A DNA stretch of 64,000 nucleotides from Varanus komodoensis (GCF_004798865.1 NW_025336480.1:24831611-24895610); one strand, 5' to 3'; shown: positions 34,990 to 46,800, counted from the stretch's first letter. Numbers and translations are program-made. Notes: generated by a model not told the origin, from the letters alone.

Positions 34990-37472
34990 TAATAGGATAT
35001 CATAAAACTAATTTTAAAAGACCTTCAAAGAATACTTTCTGGTCGCCTTTTTAACCTCCTTGCTGAAATGACAGTGCTTAGAAAAAGTTTTCTATTTTTT
35101 ATCAGTTAAAGGTGCTCCTCAATGTGGCTGCCTGTTATACTCCTGTTGGAAGACTATGGACATTCATTTGAAAGTGGAGGCAAGGACTGCTTCAATGCTT
35201 CTCCTGCCCTGCAAACAAGTGGGATTTCAGCTGTCTATGCCTTTTGCCCCTTTGTGAAGTCTTACACCTTCCCTTTCCTCAAAATGCCTGCCCCCACCAC
35301 AATGGTCCTGGAAGAACCACACTGTCTGTCACAGTGGTGGGGAGGATGCTCCATACTTGCAGTCCTAACTATGGAATGCATTTCCACGGTAAGAGCTGGG
35401 ACCCCAGTCTATCCCACGGCCACCTAAACAGTGTCTAGTGACCATACGATTGTACCCTAAAGCCATAAGCCATGACACATATATGTACTATTTTGCTGTT
35501 AATTCTTCTTAAAGAAGATATAGCTAGAAAGTGTTTTGGTGCTACTTAAAATAAATATAAAACATGAAAGTGTCATGCATTGCAATGTGTATAGTGAATG
35601 TGCACTGATGCGTGATAGCATTAACTGCCCAATGTCAAAATCATGCTTCTTAAAAACACAGAAATGTCAAACGTTAAGGGCACCATTGTGGATGCAAGGC
35701 ATCTATAGAAACAGCACAATATCCCCTGACACCATGGAAGCACAACTGCCATTCAACTTACAGTTTATAGCATGAGAGTTATGAGCTCTCCATCTGGAAG
35801 TACCCCAACTTTGCACCCCCCAAAAGTACCCCACCCCAAAAAAGGAGATCCAGACCAGTGCAGAATCCAAGTGAAATTTCAATAATGCTACAAACAGAAA
35901 GATGAAAGCTACTGGGTCTCAAAATTAATCAGTGGCATCACTTGGTCCTCCAATATGGAGGTGAGCCTTGGCATTTGCCACTCCCTTCTTCAACTCCCTT
36001 TTCCCTAGAGGGAAAAGTGAACCTCTAGGTTGTTCTACTAGTGGATTTTGTTTGCTTTTGAATGCTTTATCTAAACAGTTAACCAAACAGTTGGACTGTT
36101 TTGTCTAAATAGTTAGTTTGGCTAATTATTTTCACCAAGCACTTTTCAGGAGGAAGGCTCTTGTACAGTTGTTCAGTGCCTCCCACCTTAGAACAGGCTT
36201 CTTCTACCAGGTCATTATAGAATGTGAAGCTACCTTACCTTTTTCTTCCCACCACCATCAATGCTTTATTTTATAAACACTTCTTTTAATTTATTTTACA
36301 TTGTAATAGAGTACCATAACAACCCAATATCCTTACACAACTGTATATTCTCTAAGTGTTTAATGCATATATTTACAAACATGCATATAAATATACTGAG
36401 TAACATGCATAATTACAAACGTTATGAATCCATAAAGTAGAATACCAGTAGTTTTGAAAGTTGATGTGTCATAAGATTGTACATTTTTTTTCATGCTTGA
36501 GAACCTTATTGTAATTTTAATTCCTTTTATATTGTAAATCGTTGTTGGTCCTGTCTATTTTATTTTCTATGATTTTTTGTATAATAGGTTTTATCCTAAT
36601 GTTAAAAAATGTTCTCTTGCTTAATATGTTTTTGCATAACAACATTTCCCTCAACTCCACTGGAAAAATTACGACAGTGGATCCAGTCTTAGTGCCAGTC
36701 TTACCATTCCAGTCCCAGAAACATGAAGCTGTTAATGACAAAAGCAGTCATTATTCATGCTTTTGTAAGGTGAGGTTTAAAAGCAGCCTCAAACAGCACT
36801 CCTCCCATACAAGCCAAGTGTACAAAAGCAGGTAATAGCATTGTTGTTAATATTAATATTTAAATAGTAGAAGCATATGAATCAAGAAGGCTTTTGTTAT
36901 GGATTTTCATCACAGTGGTAAAAATGGACTGAAAATACCTTTAGTACTCTGAGTTAAATGACCTTTCATTATTTAGTTGCATGATTTATAAAGTATCTGC
37001 ATTTATCTTCGTAAATACATTGGGACAAAGATTATGTGATACCTCTTCATTCAGCTAGTAGGTCCATAACCAAATCAGGACAGTAAATATTTTATTTATA
37101 GGATAGTACAACTTTCTTTTTTCTTTGTTCTGTCTTTAGCCAAGAGAAACTGGTGGCAAACCATCAAGTACGTAGATCTTCTTTTATGTCAAAATTGGAC
37201 AGCAACAGGCAAGCTTCACTGTACAAACCAGTGTTGATTCCAGGGTTTGGAAAACCATTGAACAAGATATCCTCAATGACCTACAGCTAGGAAGTGAAAA
37301 CAGTTGTAATAAAAAAGATATTGGTCTGGTTCACATATCACCAGGCCAGGATTTAGTCCTATATGAACAAGCTGGAACAAACCTAAGCAAAAGTCTTGGG
37401 CTTGCATGCTTCCTCCACTCAAGAACACTTCTCAAGTTGTTTTGTATTACACAAAAGCTGGGCTTATCATTT

Positions 37473-37580
37473 TGTTTGAACCAGAGATTGTGGTTTACAA
37501 GAAACTTTGGACTGAACAAACAGCAACAAAATTACAAAATTAGCTTGTTCTGAAGCTGAGGAGAATTTGTATTAAACCAC
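37473..37580 (+). repeat. Inverted repeat arm, left (dispersed family)
   Basis: Contains gaaccagagattgtggttta, actttggactgaacaaacag and agcttgttctgaagctgag. Its reverse complement is found diverged at 39151-39252, about 1.6 kb away in the same intron. Probably two copies of one dispersed repeat in opposite orientation. Confidence 0.7.
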
Positions 37581-38188
37581 AACTCTGGTTCACATGTAAG
37601 GGCAAGCCAACTTTGGGGTGAAGTGAAAAGAAACTGGCCATACAGGAAGGGAGGGGAGTGGGGGAGCATGTAAGTGTGAGACTTTGTTCAGGCTCATTCC
37701 ACAATGCACACCTACCACTAAATTCAATTTGGGCATTATATGCAAACCAGAGCAATACTTTACAAAGGACATTATCCAGCAGGTCACTGCACTTATGCAA
37801 CTGTTGTAAAAGTAGTATAAGCAACTTGTAGTGTGACTCCAATAGTATAAGCCAGTGTGACCCATTTCCTTGAAATCGCTATAGCAGAAGGTTATGCTGT
37901 TGCTGTTGTGTGAGAGGCTGCTTATGCTAGTGCTGTGCTGATTGTGTGAGCACACTGGCCCTGTTGGATACTGCCCAGAGTTTGCCTTCTGTCTGCCATA
38001 GTGCATTTTAAAGACTTGATTCCATATTAATTATATTTCATTTCCCAAACTGACTGGGTAGCACTATTTGTCTATACAGGTGAACCCAGACTTTTGCAGG
38101 TTTAACTTTTGTGGATTTGATTATTCACGAGTTTGCCATCAATAATTAAAAGGGAATCTTTTTGGAGTTTTGCAGCCTACTGTTTACT

Positions 38189-38563
38189 CAGGGCTTTTTT
38201 TGTCATAGAACGCACCGGAACGGTGTTCCGGCACCTTTTTTGACAGATTTTTCCAAGTGATTGTGAATCACCCTGTTGGGCATAGCAGATCGGTGGCAAA
38301 AATCATTAACATAGTGCCTGCGGGCTGCTTGTGTGTCGGTGTTGATTGTCAGCGCTGATTGTGAGGGTGCTGCTCGGCTTGGGACGCTGCTTGGCTTGGG
38401 ATCGGTCGTGTGGTCACGTGCTGAGTGCTTACTGCCGGCACCAACCATTGTGTAAAAGTGTGACTCCAAGATGTGAGTTCCGGCACCTACCTACCTTCCT
38501 TCCTTCCTTCCTTCCTTCCTTCCTTCCTTCCTTCCTTCCTTCCTTTTTACAAAAAAAGCACTG
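38189..38563. mobile_element. hAT-type MITE with perfect 8-bp target duplication
   Basis: A 375-bp element with ends cagggctttttttgt and acaaaaaaagcactg (inverted, one mismatch), followed inward by inverted ggtgttccggcacctttttt and gagttccggcacctac. TGTTTACT flanks both sides (38181-38188 and 38564-38571), the 8-bp duplication expected of hAT transposases. It holds a (TTCC)n tract at about 38497-38544. No transposase frame, so it is non-autonomous. Confidence 0.88.
38497..38544. repeat. (TTCC)n microsatellite inside the hAT MITE
   Basis: About twelve TTCC units just inside the right terminal repeat of the MITE. Probably length-polymorphic. Confidence 0.95.
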
Positions 38564-39150
38564 TGTTTACTACTCCACAGACAGCTGTGTGAATAACGCT
38601 TCCCTTCCTGGCTGTCACTGCATGGGGTGCTGCCTGCTGGCCAGAGTGGGACAAGTACCAGACTTGGGACCAGGCATGCAGATACATACAAGGCCCACCA
38701 CACAACACAGGATGAACTCCCCTGAAGCAGGCTGAACTCCAGTACCATTGAGTCTTGTTTTACAGCAAAGGTTATTCAAATTTCAAAAGAGGTAATTGTA
38801 ATGCAGCTACCAGTACACATATGGTCAACAGTATTAGGAGTTAAGGCTTGGGGGGCGGGGTATAGATATTCATGATTTTTCCACTTTTCTGTGGGCCTTG
38901 CACCCTTAAGCCCTGCAAATGTAGAGGGCCAACTGTATACAGCATACTGATAACTGTGTTTGCAAGTAATATAGTACATAAGATACGAGAACTGAGAATT
39001 TGGATTTGTAATTTATTTTCACCACAATGGAGGACATGGCTTGCAGGTGCCAAGTATCAGCAAAGGAAACTTTCCAAATCTGTAATGCATATTTCAGCCA
39101 CTTTTAACTGCACACTCACATTCTTCATGTACAATAAATATATCCCTATT

Positions 39151-39252
39151 TGATTTAACGCCAATTCTGGTCAGCTTCAAAACAAGCTGATTTTGTGGCT
39201 GTTTGTTTAATCCAAGTTTGTTGTAAACAATAATCTCTGGTACAAAAAATGC
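39151..39252 (-). repeat. Inverted repeat arm, right
   Basis: On the minus strand it reads accagagattattgtttaca, acttggattaaacaaacagc and agcttgttttgaagctgacc, matching 37473-37580 with scattered changes. Confidence 0.7.
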
Positions 39253-39531
39253 CAATGAAGAGTTCTACAGAACTCAAGCAAGAACATACTAAAGCTAATT
39301 AAGTAAAATATATTATTTTACCTGCTTTGTATCTCTCCTTTGCAGTTGTATTTTAACTCCTTAACTGCAAAGTTACTGTTTACTTAAAAATCAAAGCTTC
39401 CACAATCAAATGGTGATGATTAAGCATGGCAGACAATGAAGAGAACATGGAGTTAGAGAGACAAGACAGGGCTTCTCCCAAACTCCACCAACATACGCAG
39501 TTCATTTTGCAAAGCCATCTGTTGTGCTTAC

Positions 39532-39661
39532 CATGTCTAACATCTCCCGTGTATGGGCAGCTGACACACAAAACCGAGCCCTGGATTCTGTGATCGGAGT
39601 AGCTGGGAAGCCAACCACAACCACCCCAATTCTTTTGGCTAACATGCGTCTTGCAAATGCC
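39532..39661 (-). CDS. SPTLC3: SPTLC3 internal exon (third of four seen)
   Basis: Minus-strand exon of 130 bp with a cttacccag acceptor and a GTAAGC donor. Its first base completes a GGG Gly codon begun in the previous exon, giving KIG-AFARRML across the junction. The remaining 43 codons read [35 protein letters not shown] and HTREMLDM. The [12 protein letters not shown] and ESRARFC motifs are hallmarks of the SPTLC2/3 C-terminal domain, and the arginine-rich ARFC strand belongs to the conserved active-site side of the fold. The [12 protein letters not shown] form matches SPTLC3, where SPTLC2 has CLSAAHTKEILD as I recall it. The frame is open and the exon ends in phase 0. Confidence 0.96.
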
Positions 39662-41061
39662 CTGGGTAAGGAAATGAAAAAAGCAACAGGTTATTTCCTT
39701 CTAACTGCAAGAAAAAGAAAAGAAGCTTTAAAGTGCAGAGCAACTTCTAAACAATGCAAAGATTACGTAAAACCTAGATTTTGGGGAGGGGAAAGTGTCA
39801 CTTTTGAAAGAAATGTATCAACAGGGAATTGTATTCATTGCTAGTTCTCTTCCCAACTCACTTGCCTGTATTATGCACACATTTTCAGTTGTACATTTGC
39901 CACATTCAAACTTTGCATGTGTTTTTTTATTAATACCCCACTGCAAGGAGCTTCAGGCTCACATTCTCCCTCCATCCCTAGCATGCTACAGTTCTTTCCA
40001 CCTGCATCCAGGTTTGTGGCAAACCATTGTTAGTTTGCATCCCACTGGCCAGCTATGCTTTGTACTAGTTCAGTAAACTAGGAAGCTAAATCAGCTTACA
40101 ATTCTAGTTTGCTGCTTCATTCACAAGGAGGGAATCATGGTACAAAAGGGAAGATGGAATGTGTTTAAGTTTGCTTTTTTGTTTAAAACCAAATCATGTT
40201 GCATCTGCATGTGTGAACCATGTGTAAATATCTTAAAGTGTGATATGGGTAAGGGTTGCTAAGCAGCAAAAGGAAAAGGTTACAAATGTATTTGCTAATG
40301 TCAAATTAAATAAAATTAAATTAAAACTTTTATAAACTACCCTTTGTCATTGCGGATTCTAGGTCTGTGAATAAATATAATTTAAATGGCACACATACCC
40401 ACACTAAACACAGATTAGCATACTATAACAAAAAAGGAAGGCAGTAAAATAGAATAGCCAGTTGAAATGCCTAGGCAAACAGAACAGTTTCTGAGCTGGT
40501 GCCAGAATAATGATGGGTTAATATCATTTGAACCACCACAGGGAAATATTACATAGTTTAGTGCCACTACTGAGAAGGCTCTCTACCTTGTTGACTCATA
40601 CAGTTGACTCATATAGCTTTGCAAGAGAGAGGGAGATAACTTAATTGAATAAACCTGTCATTCAACATTGGTGGAAAAAGAACCAGCAGTAAATATCCTT
40701 GTTAGAAGCAGAAGAAGGAAAAGGTGAAGGTGAAGGGTGGAAAAAGAAGCAATAAAACAGAAGATCCACACTGCCAGGGTCAGTCAGTAACAAGTATCTG
40801 TGGTGGAGACAAAAGAAAAAGAAAACAACTCACTACTGCAGATCTATCAAAGGGAAGAGGGGGAAGGCTGTAGCAGGCAGTATGCACTCACAAGATAACC
40901 AAAGTGACAGCCAGCAACTTCTTCAGACACAATACTGGTGAAAGACTACATAGAAGGCTGCATGAATTTTTGTCTTTAAATACATCAATAGCTGGAGATG
41001 CAAGTCCTGTTCTGAAGCTACATGTTGTAAAGGCCAAGCAGCTCCTGTGAGCGAAGTATGA

Positions 41062-41140
41062 GAATAAAAGAAAGGGTTCTCTCAATGGTGGCTACAATGA
41101 TGGAATGCTCTCCTCAGCAGGGCTTGCTTGTCTGAAATAC
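41062..41140 (+). mobile_element. Short L2 ORF-end fragment
   Basis: Reads ggtggctacaatgatggaat then gctctcctcagcagggcttg, aligning with the intact L2 around 19930-19975 (RAFSAVAPKLWNALPREVR). Less than 80 bp is left, so the call is tentative. Confidence 0.4.
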
Positions 41141-41147
41141 GTATTTA

Positions 41148-41795
41148 GAAACATAGAAACACTGAAACATAGTGAGTCAGAAGGGGCCTCCCAGCCCATC
41201 TAGTCTGATCCCCAGCTCCAGCCAGCTCCACTCATGACATGCCTACCATGGGCATGTCCAGCCTATCCTTGAACACCTTCACTGATGGGGCTTCAACCAC
41301 CTCCTGTGGAAGCCCTTCCATGTCATAGGGGTTCTAACTGTCAGGAAGTACTTCCTGGCATCCACCTTGAATCTTGGTTCCCTGAGCTTTGCTACATTGA
41401 AATGCATCCTGCCCTCTACTGCAGCCTTGTGGCCGTTCAGTGCACCGATTCCAACCTTGCTATATCCTTCTTGTAATGAAGGGCCCAGAACTGAGCAAAA
41501 TACTCCAGCTATGGATGCACCAGAGTCATATAGAGTGGAAATAATACCTCTCTCAATCTAGAAGCCACCGTTCTGGCTATGCATCCTAGGGTGGCATTCA
41601 CCCTCTTGACTGCTGTGCCAAACTGCTGACACATGTTTAGCTTGCAGTCAACTAGCACCCCTTTCCACAAGTGCTGCTCTCCAGCCACTTGTCCCTTAGC
41701 TTGTACTTATGATGCCCATTCCTATGTCCCAAGTGCAACACCCGGCACTTATCTGCATTGAACGCCATCCTGCTGTTCCCAGCCCAATCCCATTC
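41148..41795 (-). mobile_element. CR1 LINE 3' part, minus orientation
   Basis: In minus orientation it reads MAFNADKCRVLHLGHRN, VLVDCKLNMCQQFGTAVKR, VASRLREVLFPLY and LEYFAQFWALHYKKDIARLE, then decays into stops, and ends in the (acatagaaac)n-type tail of this CR1 group. It is homologous to the CR1 at 60612 but clearly older. It abuts the minus-oriented BovB at 41805. Confidence 0.85.
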
Positions 41796-41804
41796 GTAAA
41801 GAAC

Positions 41805-42795
41805 AGATGGTTAGCTTCACAGAATTCTATGCGTTGTTCTCCAGATCCTTAGGTCAAATTCTCTCACAACAGTGGTGTTTACTTTGTGTTCCACTCACCC
41901 ATGACTATCAATATGTCTTGTTTTGGTGTATTATCAAATTTCTTTTGGATGCTTCCACAAATTTTTGGATTTCTTTCATTTTAGCATCTGTTGTTAGAGT
42001 GTAGACTTGAATGAGGGTTATGTTGATAGGTCTTCTGACTGATCTGATTTGGTTGGACTTTGAATTATAGCTTCTTCCTGCCTGTGTGAAAGTTTGCCTT
42101 AGTATTACAGCCATTCTGTTTCTTCTAAGTCTGTCATTCCCAGAGTAAAACACTTTGTGTTTCTCTAACTGAAAATATCTCATTTCTGTCCACTTTTGTT
42201 CAATCACATGAAGTATTGTGTTGTTTAACCATTCCATTTCTTGCTTTATACTTTCCATTCTGCCTTAGTTGATACTTTTCACATTTTATATTCCAGCAGT
42301 ATGTGTTGTAGAGCATTAGACTCTCCTTTTGCCTCTGGGTGTGTCAGCTATTAGACTTCCCTTTGGCTCTGTTTTAACTGCATCATTAGCGACAGCACTA
42401 TTTGCACTTGTTCTTTGCTCTTCTCCAGTAGCTGACTGAGTGCCTTCATCATAGAGTTTATAAGGTAAGAAATATTCAGAAGTAGTATACATTGTTTTGT
42501 TCTAAGTTACTGCCGTTGTCTATGAACGGTCTTCTGCCACCATTACCTTCAACTCTCACTGCTGCACAGTAGCTGCCCTTCAGGAGTTTCTCTGCCCTGT
42601 CACCATTAGAGATATCCAGTCTCTTCTGCTGATGTGAAAAATACTCCTGAAGAAGGCAGATGCTTCTTAGTTTTGTGTCTCAGGTCTGACCATTCTGTCC
42701 TGGGTGACTGTGCTAGAAGACCAGCCTAGTAAGAGAGTCCAGCCTTCTGACAGCATTGCTCTTGGTTTCTCTGACACTCTCAGCCCCCTTACCAT
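41805..42795 (-). mobile_element. BovB (RTE) LINE 5' part, minus orientation
   Basis: The minus strand begins with the BovB 5'UTR (ctgagagtgtcagagaaacc, at about 42760-42790) and enters the endonuclease: VFYSGNDRLRRNRMAVILRQ and RRPINITLIQVYTLTTDAK. It stops where the CR1 at 41148-41795 begins. One open stretch of 116 codons is left (41908-42258). The 3' half is absent here. Confidence 0.85.
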
Positions 42796-43384
42796 GTTAA
42801 ATTTAAGAGGGGGTTACATTGCTTTACAGATGTTCTTCTTCCTGCTTATGTCTAGGACAGGAGTGTAGAAGTTCTTTTAGCCCAAATGCCAAATTCTTTC
42901 GAAGAATCTCTTGCCAGTCATATGCTAATAGATGTCTGGACCAAAGGTAAGGGAGAGTGAAGCTCAAACGCTCAAAATACCAGCACATTTTAGCTTAAAA
43001 TTCTTATTGCCAATAACTAAACCTTGGAAGAGGCATTTTAATATTTAGAATAGGAAAATAACTGCAAGAAAAACTAGGAAGCCACCAAATGTTCAGTGGT
43101 TGAAGAGCCAGGGAAAGGGTTGCCTCCTATATAACAGGAGGACTGGATTTTGTCCCTGGCCTTGAGATGATGTACTTCCACTCTAGGGTGACCAGATGCC
43201 AAACAAGTTGATTTTGTGTTTAGGAGTGGGGTTGGCTGCATTTAACTGTGTCTTGATTCTAGTCCTAATCCCTGCCAATGCAGAAAATCCATTACTACAG
43301 TATACCTGACAGGTAGGTAGAATAGTAGAATGTACTTGCTAACATGCCATTTCTTATGCAATGATTAAAAAGTAAAGATGTTGT

Positions 43385-44430
43385 TGTTATTAATTTCATT
43401 CCTATACTGCCCCCCTGCTGACACACTCTGGACAGTTTACAACAGTCCATAAAACAGATATAAAATATAAATACTTGTACAATACAAATATTAAAATACA
43501 AGTAGATGTATACAAGTAAATACAATAAAATATATAAAATCAAACATATAAAAGTTTAAAAACTGGAATGATTAAAACCAAACAACATCAAAGAGATACC
43601 CAGTAAAACATCCAGGATGGGCTATCCCACAAGCTCTTGTATACCCAGATAATTCTTTAAAAGCCTTGGTATAAAGGACCATCTTGAAAAGGTGCTGAAA
43701 AGATGACAAATACAGCACCAGTTGGGTTGCAGTGGGGAAGTTATTCCATAAATGCTGGCCACCAAAGAGAAAACTCTTCCCCATACTGCCACCTTCTGTG
43801 CTTCCCTTGGAGTTGGCACTCAGAGGAAGGCCCCAAAGCTTGGGCACATTGTATGAATAGAATGAAGTTGGGAGAGGTACTCTGACAGGAATTCTGTTCC
43901 TAAGCTTTGTAAGGCTTTATAGGTTAAAACCAGCACCTTGATCTGGGACCAGAAGCATATAGGCAATCAATGCAAGTGGGCTAGAACTGGTCTTAGGTGT
44001 TTGGATCTGCAGGTCCCAGTCATTAATTTGGCTGCCACATTCTGCACCAGCTGCAGCTTCTGAGCTGTATTCAAGGGCGGATCCAAGTAGAGTGCATTGC
44101 AGCAATCTAATTTAGAGATTACCAGAATGTAGATAACTGAAACCAGCATATCCCTGTCCACATTGGGGCATAGCTGGGCCACCAGCCAAAGCTGGCAGAA
44201 GGCATTCTGAGCCACCGCAGTCATCTGAGCCTCAAGTGACAAGGATGGATCAAGGAACATCTCCAAGCTATGAACTGGTTCCTTCAGGGGAGTGCAATCT
44301 CATCCAGAATAGGCTGAACACCCCCACATCCAGTCAGAGAGACCACCCACCAATAGCATCTCACTCTTGTTTGGATTGGTTTCAGTTTTGTCAGCCCTCA
44401 TCCAGTTCATTGTTGTGGCCAGACACCAGT
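43385..44430 (-). mobile_element. L2 LINE 3' part, minus orientation
   Basis: At 43967-44266 the minus strand encodes DPSLSLEAQMTAVAQNAFCQ, LVISKLDCCNALYLDPPLN and LQLVQNVAAKLMTGTCR, aligning with residues about 845-930 of the intact L2 ORF. Further 5' (44340-44430) it reads toward the MRADKTE block. It ends in an L2-type 3' tail near 43385-43445 (tatactgccccc, then ctctggacagtttacaac). Older than the 16.95 kb copy, with several breaks. Confidence 0.85.
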
Positions 44431-44716
44431 AAACTCAAATTAAAAACTGGCAGGGTTGGGGTTTTGTCCTTCTTTTGCTTCTGGTTACCCAACCTCTCCC
44501 CTTTCGGATTTTTCAGTGTCACTTTTCTTCTGCCATGTCTCCAAAGATAAACAACAAATCTAAATCAGACAAAATGGTGCAGCCCACCTTGGCTCAGGTT
44601 GTAGCTTAACTTGTGGGTTCTATCCCACCATTTCAAAATCAATGCCGTAGCGGTTTTATCTTTAGAGGATGTAGTATTATTAATGGTAAAGGACAGTGCA
44701 CCAAATGGAATGAGAA

Positions 44717-44887
44717 CACATAGGAAGCTGCCTTACTCTGAAGTCAGACAATTGGCCCAGTGAACCTTCCATTGCCAGCTGTGCAGGGTTTCATGCAAGA
44801 ATTTTTCTAACCTTACCTGGAGATGCTGGCAACTCAGGAGTTCTGCATGTAAAGCACATGCTCTACCACTAAGCCACAGACCCTCCC
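44717..44887 (-). mobile_element. tRNA-derived SINE, minus orientation
   Basis: On the plus strand it starts acacataggaagctgcctta and ends gctctaccactaagccacag. In minus orientation the head reads ctgtggcttagtggtagagc, with a clear A box, followed by a B-box-like region. A second SINE family, distinct from the MIR-like and Sauria types. Confidence 0.75.
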
Positions 44888-44988
44888 ATAAGAACTGAGT
44901 GCAATGGTAGGTAGACTTACCACTTGAGTTTACAAGTAAAATTCTGAACATGTTGCATAGCTTCCTAGGGCAGTAAGAGTTAACTTAC

Positions 44989-45124
44989 CCAATTTTGCCA
45001 GGTATGTAAAGGAGCAAAGGGACAACAGGAGAATCCTCATTGCCGTAAACAATGAAGCCCAGTTCATGCAATCTTTGTCTGAAGTATCTTGTGTTTTCTG
45101 CTAGCTGGTGTACTCTCTGAAGTC
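44989..45124 (-). CDS. SPTLC3: SPTLC3 internal exon (second of four seen)
   Basis: Minus-strand exon of 136 bp. The acceptor follows a pyrimidine tract (tctttatttcag) above 45124, and the donor is GTAAGT below 44989. It enters in phase 1, which completes a Gly codon shared with the exon at 58993, and leaves in phase 2. It encodes [18 protein letters not shown], then [18 protein letters not shown] and IPGKI. This is the C-terminal small domain of the serine palmitoyltransferase catalytic-type subunit; NTRYFR and the NEDSPVVPL segment are conserved in SPTLC2 and SPTLC3. No stop or frameshift is present. The next exon lies about 5.3 kb further down the minus strand. Confidence 0.95.
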
Positions 45125-45214
45125 CTGAAATAAAGAACCATGAAACGAGTGAGTGCATAAATCATACACATGCTGCCACAGGACAGCAAACAAACAAGAT
45201 GCAGATCAAGATAG

Positions 45215-45285
45215 GCAGCATTAGTCATGCTAGGCCGGGTTGCTGGGAACTGTGGCCCAAAACATCTAGAAAGTTGCTTACCCTC
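45215..45285. mobile_element. Palindromic MITE-like repeat, partial
   Basis: Contains ttgctgggaactgtggccca followed by aaaacatctagaaagttgc, the right half of the family listed at 26921-27030. Confidence 0.45.
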
Positions 45286-45974
45286 ATCTAGAACTTTACT
45301 TTAGATTGATCAGCAAATACCGTGTCTATTACAGAACCTGACCAATTCTGTATATAATGTGGACATTAAAGGTAAACATTGCCTGGAGCAGTGTCACTAC
45401 AGAGCTAAGAAGGAGCAGGGTAGTGAGATGGTTTAGTGTTCTTGCACCCAGATGTATTACAGTGTTGAAAGCACCTATCCAATTTTAAATTTGAACAGGA
45501 TGGGTACATGAATAATAATCTCATATTCAGGGAGAATAGTGATTGCTTCTCAATTGCATTAGGAAGGACACAGTGGAAATATTCTGTGTGAAATGTGTGG
45601 GAGAATACTAATTGGCCACGTATGACCACTATATGGCTGTTCTGTGTTGTTTAATACATTATCCATGATTAGGCAATTTTGTTCTGACATGCAACTGCAC
45701 CCAAGTTCCATTTAACATGGTATAAAAAAAGATTTTTTCAAGACAAATTTGGATATCCAGAACTATTTTCTGAATCAAAGGCACACAAAACCTCATGTGC
45801 ATGCCCGGAGCTCCTACGTAGTAGGTCAAATGTAAGAGTCTGTAAATAGGCTTTCTTGTTTACAAAAGTAAGAAAAAGCAACCAATCTTTCATGACGTTA
45901 CTTTGTTTTTGGCATTTTAAAGAGGGCAAACAGGCAGCAATATTTCACCCACTTCATGGTACTGTACGATCCTC

Positions 45975-46693
45975 TAGAACAACCTTTCTTTCCTGAGGTT
46001 CCTTGGAACCCCAGGATTCTGCTTAAGGTCACTTGGGTTTCCACAAGAGACTGTGGAGGAGGAGATTGTGGAGGAAATATAACATTATGTTTTTCATATT
46101 CATATGTGCATGTGTTTATAATATAAACACACAAGCAAGCACTTCAGCTCACCCCAGTTGCCTCAGAGATGGGAGAATGCCCAAGGAGTCTCCACCCATG
46201 AGGGAAGGAGCCAGGGCAGGAAGTGTGTTTGCCTCAGGCTCATGGGAAGCAGTGTTGTGGAAATTCTGTGTGTTGGGCATTAAAATAACAGCAAAAGCCC
46301 TTATTTCACATTCTTATTACATTGTATATACCCTCCATTGGCCATGGAGGCAAAGAAGTGAGTAGAGTTTGAATAAACTTTTTAGAATCCATCCCTCCAC
46401 CATCCATGGACTTCCTCTCATGCTCAGCTCAGTCCTGCAAAGTGAATAGAGCCCAGGAGGAATCTGCAAATGCTGTGGAGCCCCGATTGTGCAACCAGCA
46501 ACCTTCTCCATTAAGTGCAGCTGCCCAAACAGCAGCTGCAGGACATGAAAGTGGGGTGCTGTGAGTGGTTGCACCAGGTGTCATTCCTGGCAACCTACCT
46601 TCTCCCCATCTCTATGCAGATGGCAAGTTCCCTCAGACATGAAAATAATTTGAAGGGTTCCTCCAAGGTAAAAAAAAGTTGAGATAGTCTGTT
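45975..46693. mobile_element. hAT-like non-autonomous element, tentative
   Basis: The left end agaacaacctttctttcctg then aggttccttggaaccc and the right end gaagggttcctccaaggt then aaaaagttgagatagtctg are inverted, diverged copies of each other (aacctttctcaac/ggaaccc words). I see no target duplication, and the interior has no transposase. Confidence 0.4.
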
Positions 46694-46720
46694 TTACAGC
46701 AACTTTAAAAACGTAGTACA

Positions 46721-46800
46721 CTAGATGTTTTGGACACAAGTTCTAGTATTCCTGAGCATTGGCTATGCTGTTGGGACTGTTGGGTGTTTAAAATATCTGG
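46721..46800. mobile_element. Palindromic MITE-like repeat, full
   Basis: Begins ctagatgttttggacacaag and ends ttgggtgtttaaaatatctgg with inverted ends around gagcattggctatgct. Same family as 26921-27030. Confidence 0.6.

Larger units (their letters stand above)
33854..39531 (-). other. SPTLC3: SPTLC3 last intron (5.7 kb)
   Basis: GT-AG intron between the last two coding exons. It contains a MIR-like SINE, an inverted L2 tail, a Sauria-type SINE, a pair of inverted repeat arms (37473-37580 and 39151-39252) and a hAT-type MITE (38189-38563), each listed separately. The stretch 35004-37320 shows nothing I recognise beyond AT-rich unique sequence. Confidence 0.85.
39662..44988 (-). other. SPTLC3: SPTLC3 intron (5.3 kb)
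   Basis: GT-AG intron, mostly made of minus-oriented LINE copies: CR1 (41148-41795), BovB (41805-42795) and L2 (43385-44430), plus a tRNA SINE (44717-44887). The 39880-40221 stretch ends in tgtgtgaacca, which resembles the ends of a squamate repeat whose family I cannot name. 40222-41060 holds nothing clearly recognisable. Confidence 0.85.

Noticed and set aside
38346-38735. Open frame of 129 codons with a (PSFL)n stretch
   Set aside because: Falls in the hAT MITE; the repeat peptide comes from (TTCC)n.
39524-39844. Plus-strand open frame of 106 codons
   Set aside because: Antisense shadow of the SPTLC3 exon at 39532-39661.
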